Made by a program: the position numbers and the translations under genes
Assembly: GCA_025450475.1 (NCBI GenBank)
Contig: JANWHJ010000032.1
Coordinates: 1 to 11,359 of the forward strand
From: Nitrososphaera sp.
GTDB taxonomy: Archaea > Thermoproteota > Nitrososphaeria > Nitrososphaerales > Nitrososphaeraceae
Direction: 5' to 3'
Length of the DNA: 11,359 nucleotides
Shown: piece by piece, positions 6,802 to 11,359 of the stretch
Numbering within the stretch: the first letter of the stretch is position 1
How the letters are laid out: the number at the start of each line of letters is the position of its first letter
Notes under the pieces: model-generated
Told to the model about the DNA's origin: nothing
What the model saw: the letters and a program-made list of their open reading frames with translations, nothing else
The model's database searches: none

Positions 6802-7371
6802 ATGTCAAAGAGGCTCATTGTTTGTCTGACCGGGATGCCAGGCGCAGGTAAGTCGACAGTTGCGTCATTTCTTAAGGAAAAAAACTTTGTGGCAGTGACT
6901 ATGGGTGACGCAGTGAGGGAGGAGGCAAAAAGACAAGGCCTAGAGCCCACCGATCCAAACCTTGGCAAGCTTATGTTGAAGTTAAGGCAGGACATTGGAC
7001 AGGGAGCGGTCGCGCATTTGGTCTTGCGCAAGCTGGAGCGAGACGGAAACTCTGGCAACGTGGTTATTGACGGAGTACGAAGCATACCCGAAGTAGTAGT
7101 CCTGAAAAAAATCGGCAACGTGAAACTCTTGGCCATACACGCTTCGCAGGACACCCGCTTTAAGCACATGGTTGACAGGGGCAGGTCCGACGCCCCTGCA
7201 AGCAGCGACGAGTTTGCAGGCCGAGATAAGCGTGAACTTTCAGTCGGAATAAGTGAGGCGATCGCGCTCGCAGACGAAACAATATCCAACAACGACCTCA
7301 CGATTGAGCTGCTAAGACAGCACGCCTACGATGTTGTCAAGATATGGCTAGAGGAGGCCAACAATAGTTGA
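6802..7371 (+). CDS. UPF0200 family P-loop nucleotide kinase-like protein
   Basis: A 189-aa archaeal P-loop protein of the UPF0200 family, often labelled AAA family ATPase or dephospho-CoA kinase-like. The Walker A motif is GMPGAGKST at residues 11-19. It is followed by MGDAVREEAKRQG, the family pattern around a P-T-D-P segment and GQGAVAHLVL, then VVIDGVRS, which resembles the lid or substrate region of nucleotide-monophosphate-kinase folds. The actual substrate is unknown, and the dephospho-CoA kinase label should not be taken as proven. The frame is open back to 6730, but that extension overlaps the rhodanese gene; the ATG at 6802, 2 nt after the rhodanese stop, places the P-loop at the usual distance from the N-terminus. 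Its last codons overlap the UPF0201 start. Confidence 0.86.
   Translation: MSKRLIVCLTGMPGAGKSTVASFLKEKNFVAVTMGDAVREEAKRQGLEPTDPNLGKLMLKLRQDIGQGAVAHLVLRKLERDGNSGNVVIDGVRSIPEVVVLKKIGNVKLLAIHASQDTRFKHMVDRGRSDAPASSDEFAGRDKRELSVGISEAIALADETISNNDLTIELLRQHAYDVVKIWLEEANNS
7351..7370 (+). promoter_or_regulatory. Shine-Dalgarno and TTGA coupling at the UPF0200/UPF0201 junction
   Basis: GAGGAGG at 7351-7357 lies 10 nt before the TTG start at 7368, and that TTG overlaps the UPF0200 stop TGA as TTGA. The arrangement supports the unusual TTG start and suggests translational coupling. The spacing matches the one seen at the reductase/rhodanese junction. Confidence 0.6.
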
Positions 7372-7775
7372 TAAAACCGATAATAAGGTCACCCATAGAA
7401 CTGAAGATCGAAGCTCCTGTCAACCCCTCAGAAGATCCGAAAAAAGTGATCGGCGCGATTGAAAGCATCATCGATGGATGCTCACCAGAGTTTCGCTACG
7501 GCAGCAGGGTCGTAGGGCGCGGAACCGGGAGCGGGCCATTGTCGCTGCTATACGAGCAGGTGCGATCGAGGTCCGCGATGGGCGTTCTCCGGCGGATGCT
7601 AATCGACAATCGAGCCGGCGAAAGTACCTGGTTTTTGCTCAACAAGCAGGCAGCCACAGCGGGCATAGCCGCGGTAATAGATCAGGAGCAAGAGTCGGCT
7701 CTCGGGCCGATCAGAGTTACCATAAGCTGCGAAGAGCTGGACTCCGTCATCGATTGGCTAGTCCCTGAGGCTTAG
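7368..7775 (+). CDS. UPF0201 family protein (putative RNA-binding, exosome-linked type)
   Basis: A 135-aa archaeal protein of the UPF0201 family. It has the family's N-terminal alternation of strand and helix (IELKIEAPVNPSEDPKKVIG), a central helix LLYEQVRSRSAMGVLRRML followed by FLLNKQAATAGIAAV, and a terminal strand IRVTISCEELDSVIDWL. Related proteins are described as RNA-binding-like or exosome-subunit-like, but no activity is established, so this stays a family assignment. The gene directly follows UPF0200, sharing a TTGA start/stop overlap. The start codon is TTG, supported by GAGGAGG 10 nt upstream. It is the last gene of the operon beginning with the siroheme reductase. Confidence 0.82.
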   Translation: MIKPIIRSPIELKIEAPVNPSEDPKKVIGAIESIIDGCSPEFRYGSRVVGRGTGSGPLSLLYEQVRSRSAMGVLRRMLIDNRAGESTWFLLNKQAATAGIAAVIDQEQESALGPIRVTISCEELDSVIDWLVPEA

Positions 7776-7817
7776 CACGAGGAAAGCTTCTTTTACCCCC
7801 GTCAGTATCTGGGCTCC

Positions 7818-7961
7818 ATGGCAACAGAAGCGTATTGCGTCAAGTGTAAATCCAAGAGAACAATGAAGGACGAGAAAAAGGTAACCATGAAGAACGGCAA
7901 GCCGGCCACCCAAGGAATCTGCCCGGTGTGCGGGACAAAGATGTTCCGCATAGGCAAGTAA
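7818..7961 (+). CDS. DUF5679-like 47-aa zinc ribbon protein
   Basis: A small basic protein of 47 aa beginning MATEAYCVKCKSKRTMKDEK. Two CxxC knuckles, C7/C10 (CVKC) and C35/C38 (CPVC), should bind one zinc. The layout matches the DUF5679 family of small archaeal and bacterial zinc ribbons, whose function is unknown; a nucleic-acid or ribosome-associated role is only a guess. The ATG at 7818 is 42 nt after the UPF0201 stop. A weak TATA-like TTCTTTTAC (7788-7795, so about 26 nt upstream) could drive a leaderless transcript. A long T-rich run follows the stop immediately, making this a probable single-gene transcript or the end of the preceding one. Confidence 0.8.
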   Translation: MATEAYCVKCKSKRTMKDEKKVTMKNGKPATQGICPVCGTKMFRIGK

Positions 7962-7963
7962 CG

Positions 7964-7990
7964 TTTTTCTTTTTTCCATTTTTTGTTTTT
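7964..7990 (+). terminator. T-rich archaeal terminator
   Basis: The run after the zinc-ribbon stop contains T5, T6, T6 and T5 blocks broken by single or few other bases. Archaeal RNA polymerase terminates at such U-tracts without needing a hairpin, and none is evident. It separates the upstream genes from the ABC exporter genes. Confidence 0.6.
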
Positions 7991-8003
7991 GCGTAAAGTC
8001 AAG

Positions 8004-8012
8004 GCATAATAC
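8004..8012 (+). promoter_or_regulatory. TATA box for the ABC exporter operon
   Basis: GCATAATAC is centred about 28 nt before the TTG at 8037. The predicted transcript would start at or next to that codon, supporting a leaderless TTG start for the ATPase gene. The nearest upstream in-frame stop is at 8007-8009 and no ATG or GTG intervenes. Confidence 0.45.
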
Positions 8013-8036
8013 CCTCAAGAGCGAACACTTATCCGC

Positions 8037-8982
8037 TTGATAGGGATCAGGAATCTAGTCAAAAAGTACGACAACCTGACTGCTGTCGACGACCTAACGC
8101 TTGACATTAATGAAAACGAGGTTTTCGGGCTCCTGGGATCAAACGGCGCCGGCAAGACCACGACGATCCATATGCTTGCGACTTTGCTCAAGCCAACTTC
8201 GGGCACCGCGACAGTGAACGGCTATGACATTGTCAACCAGCCAGCAAAGGTGCGCAAGCATTGGCATTGTATTCCAGGCTCCGAGCAGTGACGAGATATT
8301 AACCGGCTATGAAAACCTGCATTTGCATTCGATGTTGTACAGCGTGCCGCGGCACGAAAGACGGCAACGGATCGAGGAAGTCCTTGAGCTGGTGGGACTG
8401 ACAGACCGAAAGCACGACCAAGTGAAAACTTATTCCGGCGGTATGCGCAGACGCCTTGAAATCGCGCGCGGGCTTTTGCATAAGCCGAAGGTGATGTTCT
8501 TAGATGAGCCAACGCTAGGACTCGATCCACCAAGCAGAGAAAGCATGTGGAAATACGTACAGCGCTTGGTAAGAGAAGAAAAGGTGACGATTATCTTGAC
8601 AACGCATTACATGGAGGAGGCAGACATGCTCTGCGACCGGATCGGCATAATTGACAAGGGGAAGATAGTGGCGCTTGACACCCCGGCAGAATTAAAGGCC
8701 GGCCTTGGAGGCGACATCGTTAGGATAAAGACAAAGGACGGTATTGACAAGGTTAGGCAGTTTGACTTTGTAAACAAGGTCGAGCAGAGCGACGGATATC
8801 TTGTCCTTTCAGTAAAGGACGCAAAAAAGGCTCTGCCTGTGCTTCTCCAACACCTAGAGGCAGAATCCGCGGAGTTTACAAGTCCCACTCTCAACGAAGT
8901 GTTCATACAGATAACCGGCAGGAACATCAACAAGGAGAAGGCAGAAGGGGGTTTCATGGAGAGATATGCAAAGTACGATTAG
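8037..8982 (+). CDS. ABC-2 exporter ATP-binding protein, frame interrupted
   Basis: The ATPase of a DrrA-like ABC-2 exporter, about 315 aa once repaired. The first piece (from TTG at 8037) holds the Walker A GSNGAGKTT at residues 34-42 and ends in a wrong frame at 8291. The second piece resumes at 8260 with IGIVFQAPSSDE (Q-loop), then the signature YSGGMRRRLEIARG, Walker B VMFLDEPTLGLDPPSRE and the switch histidine in TTHYMEEAD. Between AAG at 8256-8258 and ATT at 8260, one base is left over, so a 2-nt loss (or a 1-nt gain) at about 8259 breaks the gene; a loss gives the usual residue number (VRKxIGIVFQ). Both halves are otherwise intact and conserved, which suggests a sequence error or a very recent mutation. 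The gene overlaps the permease start by 17 nt. Confidence 0.87.
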
Positions 8983-9745
8983 CCTTGAAGATTACTTTAC
9001 AAAGATATACGCGCTGTGGCTGCGGGAGTTCAAGGTATTCCTGCGAGAAAAGAGCAGGCTCATCGCTTCCAGTTTCACGCCTATATTATGGCTGTTTGTG
9101 ATCGGCTCGGGCTTCGGGGCAACAAGCCCGGCGACAACCGCGGATGTGGATTACCAGCAGTTCATATTCCCCGGCATAGTTGCCATGTCGATAATATTTA
9201 GCTCGGTTTTCTTTGGATCGTACATCATATGGGACAGAAAGTTCGACTTTCTCAAGAGCGTGATGGTGGCACCCGTGAGCAGGGGCAGCGTCTTTGTAGG
9301 CAAGACGCTCGGCGGCATGACCACGTCGCTGATCCAGGCAGCGATACTACTAGCAATCGGTGCAGCTATTGGAATCCAGCTCACGCCACTTTCGCTTGTG
9401 CAGTCTGTGGCTGTGATACTGCTGGTGTCCTTTGGGCTTACGTCTCTTGGTCTTGCACTTGGCAGCTACATGCACAGCCTTGAGGGATTCCAGATGATCG
9501 TCAGCTTTGTAGTATTCCCGCTATTCTTTCTCTCCGGCGCCCTGTTTCCGCTCGACGACCTTCCCAGCTGGCTCCGCGTTCTGACTACCGCAGATCCTGC
9601 CACGTACGGAGTTGACGCGATGAGGGATTCGATGCTCGGGGTCGGCAGCAATTCCATAGAGTTGGATCTGGCGATCCTTGCCCTCTACACGACTGCGCTA
9701 GGGGCATTTGGGATCTATTCTTTCAACAGGATGAAGGCCGTCTGA
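8966..9745 (+). CDS. ABC-2 type exporter permease
   Basis: A 259-aa integral membrane permease of the ABC-2 (DrrB/NodJ-like) type, partner of the preceding ATPase. About six hydrophobic segments are visible, near residues 32-50, 66-86, 119-137, 143-166, 175-193 and 230-252. An amphipathic N-terminal stretch (LWLREFKVFLREKSR) precedes the first. The hallmark FLSGALFPLDDLPSWL at 188-202 is the conserved loop after the fifth segment. The exported substrate cannot be predicted; homologues move drugs, lipids or polysaccharides. ATG at 8966 lies inside the end of the ATPase gene, so the two are probably coupled in translation. Confidence 0.9.
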   Translation: MQSTISLEDYFTKIYALWLREFKVFLREKSRLIASSFTPILWLFVIGSGFGATSPATTADVDYQQFIFPGIVAMSIIFSSVFFGSYIIWDRKFDFLKSVMVAPVSRGSVFVGKTLGGMTTSLIQAAILLAIGAAIGIQLTPLSLVQSVAVILLVSFGLTSLGLALGSYMHSLEGFQMIVSFVVFPLFFLSGALFPLDDLPSWLRVLTTADPATYGVDAMRDSMLGVGSNSIELDLAILALYTTALGAFGIYSFNRMKAV

Positions 9746-9774
9746 TTCTTATTTGCGAAAAAGAATATGGGGCC

Positions 9775-9969
9775 GTGCCCGGCGAAGAGTACTGCGACCT
9801 TGTCATCTGCAATAGCTGCCTTTGGGCAGGATCGCTGCTGAGGGGATCACGCGGGTTCATGATTTGCCCCGCGTGCGGCAACAACAGCCTCGATGTCATC
9901 CCGGTTAACGACTATGAAAAATACTCGATTAATGTGGGGAACAAAAGCGTCGAGATCGACTTCAAGTAA
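9775..9969 (+). CDS. Small zinc-ribbon protein, function unknown
   Basis: A 64-aa protein with two CxxC pairs, C12/C15 (CNSC) and C31/C34 (CPAC), forming a zinc-ribbon, plus an extra C7. An acidic tail follows (NDYEKYSINVGNKSVEIDFK). The start used is GTG at 9775. The frame is open farther upstream without an ATG, and the GTG places the first cysteine pair at a natural distance. It begins 29 nt after the permease stop, so it may be co-transcribed with the exporter, although TTCTTATTT at 9747-9755 could be its own TATA box. No known family is assigned with confidence. Confidence 0.6.
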   Translation: MPGEEYCDLVICNSCLWAGSLLRGSRGFMICPACGNNSLDVIPVNDYEKYSINVGNKSVEIDFK

Positions 9970-9982
9970 CTGCTGCTGTAAG

Positions 9983-9989
9983 TTTAATA
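9983..9989 (+). promoter_or_regulatory. TATA box for the tRNA gene
   Basis: TTTAATA is centred about 30 nt before the first base of the tRNA (10016). This places the predicted transcription start about 3 nt upstream of the mature 5' end, leaving a short leader for RNase P. Confidence 0.55.
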
Positions 9990-10015
9990 GAGGTTTTGAG
10001 ATGTGACTTTAGTGT

Positions 10016-10111
10016 GGGGTCGTAGTCTAGCTTGGTCAGGATGTCAGAGGTTTAAGACAACCGACGAACCCGGGGCGCTGGAGGTCGTGGGTTCAAATCC
10101 CACCGACCCCA
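10016..10111 (+). tRNA. tRNA-Pro(GGG) with a 21-nt intron
   Basis: A full cloverleaf can be folded by hand. The acceptor is GGGGTCG (10016-10022) with CGACCCC (10104-10110) and discriminator A at 10111. The D stem is GTCT/GGAT, the variable loop AGGTC (10082-10086), and the T arm GTGGG-TTCAAAT-CCCAC (10087-10103). CCA is not encoded. Without an intron no anticodon stem forms. Removing 10048-10068 gives the stem TCAGC/GCTGG and the loop CCGGGGC, with anticodon GGG at 10072-10074. G35, G36, G37, A73 and G1-C72 all fit proline. The mature length is 75 nt. Position 33 is C rather than the near-universal U, which is odd. The anticodon call depends on the intron placement, which is supported by a bulge-helix-bulge fold. 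Confidence 0.85.
10048..10068 (+). other. Non-canonical tRNA intron (position 30/31)
   Basis: The 21-nt intron lies inside the anticodon stem rather than at the canonical 37/38 site. Around it a bulge-helix-bulge can be drawn: central helix TGTC (10042-10045) with GACG (10063-10066), 3-nt bulges AGA (10046-10048) and AAC (10067-10069), and an inner helix GGTT/AACC (10049-10052 with 10059-10062) closing a 6-nt loop. Cleavage after the second base of each bulge, the known rule for archaeal splicing endonuclease, yields exactly a 5-bp anticodon stem and a 7-nt loop. Splicing at this site would need an endonuclease of the broad-specificity kind found in crenarchaea and thaumarchaea. Confidence 0.8.
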
Positions 10112-10277
10112 TTAACGTACTCCATGCAATTTTGGCCACCGCCGGCGACTACTGGGATGACAGGAACTGGAACAAGATCGTCTAGGAGACAAAAAGACCA
10201 ACGTGCTCACGAAGGTTAGAGCCCCCCGCACAGCAAGAATATTTCTCGTAGTCAGGAAAAACTTGGCCCAAAGATGG
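10112..10277 (+). other. Intergenic stretch, no gene recognised
   Basis: Between the tRNA and the FTR1-like gene's promoter I see no RNA gene, repeat or credible coding region. The open frame running through the tRNA to 10185 is chance reading. No second copy of the tRNA 3' end is present, so there is no sign of an integrated element. Confidence 0.5.
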
Positions 10278-10285
10278 TTTAAATA
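10278..10285 (+). promoter_or_regulatory. TATA box for the FTR1-like gene
   Basis: TTTAAATA is a good archaeal TATA box. Adding about 26-27 nt places the transcription start near 10308, inside the iron-box palindrome and about 19 nt before the ATG at 10327. Confidence 0.6.
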
Positions 10286-10297
10286 TTGGACAATTAA

Positions 10298-10312
10298 TTA
10301 GGTAAGCCTAAC
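10298..10312 (+). promoter_or_regulatory. DtxR/IdeR-type iron box
   Basis: TTAGGTAAGCCTAAC contains perfect inverted arms TTAGG and CCTAA separated by four bases. It agrees with the first 15 of 19 positions of the DtxR/IdeR consensus as I remember it (TTAGGTWAGSCTWACCTAA). It overlaps the predicted transcription start of the FTR1-like gene, the place where a metal-bound repressor would block initiation. Repression under iron or manganese sufficiency is inferred. Confidence 0.7.
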
Positions 10313-10326
10313 TATGCCATTGTGCG

Positions 10327-11359
10327 ATGGCTATCAGGTCTTGGAATGAAATGATATTCGTGTTGAAAAATCGATCATTGGTCCTCATTATCGCGATTGC
10401 GTTACTGATCCTCTTCCCTTCTGCTTCCTCTTCGCAACAAGTAGGCGACGTCGACGCGTTGATTATCATGGTGAACCTCGAAAGGATAAGGGCGCAGCTC
10501 CAGCTGGCAGACCAGAACCTGTCTTCGGGCGATGACGAAGCGGCTTTTGCCCACGCCTTTATCCCCCACACAGTCACTCTCCCTTCGATAAAGACCCAGC
10601 TGAAAGAAATCGACCAACCGTCGGCGAACCAGCTCGAGGCGCTCTTGACTGACCTGCCAATCGGCATCAGATCAGGCGAGCAGCATGCTGACGCGTCAAG
10701 GCAGGACATATCGCAAATCGAAGACCTGCTCGACGACACTATGGAGAAGCTGGGGCCGCTTGCCTCTGACAAGACAATTGTGTTGAAGACTGTGGTATTC
10801 CTGCTCAGAGACGCAGTCCAGTCGTACAAGCTTTCCAACGGAGGCTCGAGCCAGGTTGACTATGAAAACGCGATGGGCTTGACAACAGTGGCCGATTCAA
10901 AGTACCAGTCAATAGCCGCATCAGTAAACGAGCAGCGGAGTGCAGAGATAAATTCATTCTTTGCCGGGCTGAAAAGCTCGCTCGAACAAAAGGCCGGCAG
11001 CGAGCAAATAGCGCGCTTTGCGGGTGCGATAGAGCGCGACCTCGGAGAAGAGCTGTCGCTAAGCGCCGGGAGCAAGAGTACTAGCGAAAACGCCCAGTAC
11101 TTTACAGCCATTCGAGCACTCCTTGCGGACGTTGTAACAGAAGTCAACGGCGGCAACTATGATCAGGCTGACCAACACGCCATTACGGCTTACCTTGATA
11201 ATTATGAGTATCTCGAAGCTCCGATTGAGAATCATGATCCAGAATTGATGCTAGCCATTGAGATCGAGATGCGAGAAGAACTGAGGAAAATGATAAGAGA
11301 TAAGGATCAGCCGGCGGCGATCGAAGAGCATGTTAGTACTATCCTTACCAAACTTGATC
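10327..11359 (+). CDS. FTR1-like iron permease, N-terminal extracytoplasmic part (3' truncated)
   Basis: The frame stays open to the window end, giving 344 residues without a stop. Residues about 17-34 form a hydrophobic segment after basic residues (KNRSLVLIIAIALLILF), a signal peptide or anchor ending near PSASSS. The rest is helical and soluble. Residues about 285-344 match the domain preceding the membrane part of many prokaryotic FTR1/EfeU-type permeases: a helix AIRALLADVV, then AITAYLDNYEYLEAPIE, DPELMLAIEIEMREELRKMI and a final helix. The REXXE iron-binding membrane helices would lie beyond the window, so the permease call is inferred. Start candidates are ATG 10327 and ATG 10351; both keep the hydrophobic segment. 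An iron box at the promoter supports a role in iron uptake. Confidence 0.72.
   Translation, partial: MAIRSWNEMIFVLKNRSLVLIIAIALLILFPSASSSQQVGDVDALIIMVNLERIRAQLQLADQNLSSGDDEAAFAHAFIPHTVTLPSIKTQLKEIDQPSANQLEALLTDLPIGIRSGEQHADASRQDISQIEDLLDDTMEKLGPLASDKTIVLKTVVFLLRDAVQSYKLSNGGSSQVDYENAMGLTTVADSKYQSIAASVNEQRSAEINSFFAGLKSSLEQKAGSEQIARFAGAIERDLGEELSLSAGSKSTSENAQYFTAIRALLADVVTEVNGGNYDQADQHAITAYLDNYEYLEAPIENHDPELMLAIEIEMREELRKMIRDKDQPAAIEEHVSTILTKLD

Noticed and set aside
8224..8259. ATG at 8224 as the true start of a short ABC ATPase
   Set aside because: The resulting protein would lack Walker A, and its first 12 residues are an out-of-frame reading of the same gene.
10016..10111. Reading the 96-nt tRNA as a class II tRNA (Leu, anticodon TAA) with a long variable arm
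   Set aside because: No anticodon stem forms around TTTAAGA, the acceptor is unlike archaeal tRNA-Leu, and the intron model gives perfect stems and a bulge-helix-bulge fold.
10016..10135. Possible integrated element at the tRNA 3' end
   Set aside because: There is no repeat of the tRNA 3' end and no integrase or mobile-element gene in the window, and downstream lies an ordinary metal-uptake-type gene.
10003..10185. Open frame through the tRNA ending in a short peptide-like tail
   Set aside because: Most of it is the tRNA gene itself. The remaining residues have no recognisable family, and no ribosome binding site precedes it.
10308..11156. Minus-strand open frames opposite the FTR1-like gene
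   Set aside because: The plus-strand frame is open throughout with a signal peptide and recognisable domain; the minus-strand frames are low-complexity Ser/Arg-rich shadows.
1..11359. CRISPR arrays, insertion sequences, toxin-antitoxin or defence islands
   Set aside because: No direct-repeat arrays, terminal inverted repeats, transposase-like motifs or defence-gene motifs were seen on either strand.

Overview
The window is an ordinary chromosomal stretch of an archaeon, most probably a soil-type ammonia-oxidising thaumarchaeon (Nitrososphaerota, Nitrososphaera-like). Several things point this way: an archaeal-type CCA-adding enzyme, an archaeal uL2 ribosomal protein, archaeal protein families (COG2112 kinase, UPF0200, UPF0201), a DUF6659-like protein and a DUF5679-like zinc ribbon typical of this group, TATA boxes about 27 nt before leaderless or nearly leaderless starts, and a tRNA gene with a bulge-helix-bulge intron. 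Base composition is moderate, closer to Nitrososphaera than to the AT-rich marine or Nitrosocosmicus lineages. This assignment is inference from family recognition; no search was run.

Layout. (1) 1-2115, plus strand: the 3' part of cca, a COG2112 Ser/Thr kinase-like protein and an AlkA-type DNA glycosylase whose frame breaks at an A6 run. (2) 2116-3985, minus strand: a VOC/PhnB-like protein, ribosomal protein uL2 standing away from other ribosomal genes, and a DUF6659-like protein. Each has its own TATA box. (3) 4125-7775, plus strand: a tightly packed operon of a siroheme ferredoxin-type sulfite/nitrite reductase, a two-domain rhodanese, a UPF0200 P-loop kinase-like protein and a UPF0201 protein. 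Active-site residues favour sulfite over nitrite as the reductase substrate, and the rhodanese fits a sulfur role. (4) 7818-9969, plus strand: a 47-aa zinc ribbon followed by a T-rich terminator, then an ABC-2 exporter (ATPase, again with a frame break, plus permease) and a second small zinc ribbon. (5) 10016-10111: a tRNA-Pro(GGG) with a 21-nt intron at the non-canonical position 30/31 and an unusual C at position 33. (6) 10327 to the window end: the secreted or anchored N-terminal part of an FTR1-like iron permease, behind a near-consensus DtxR/IdeR iron box that overlaps the predicted transcription start.

The most informative observations are the iron box in front of the FTR1-like gene, the tRNA intron with its bulge-helix-bulge fold, the sulfite-type active site of the reductase, and two repaired frameshifts that would otherwise cause mis-annotation. 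No mobile element, CRISPR array, phage or defence system was seen, and I see no clearly new multi-gene system.
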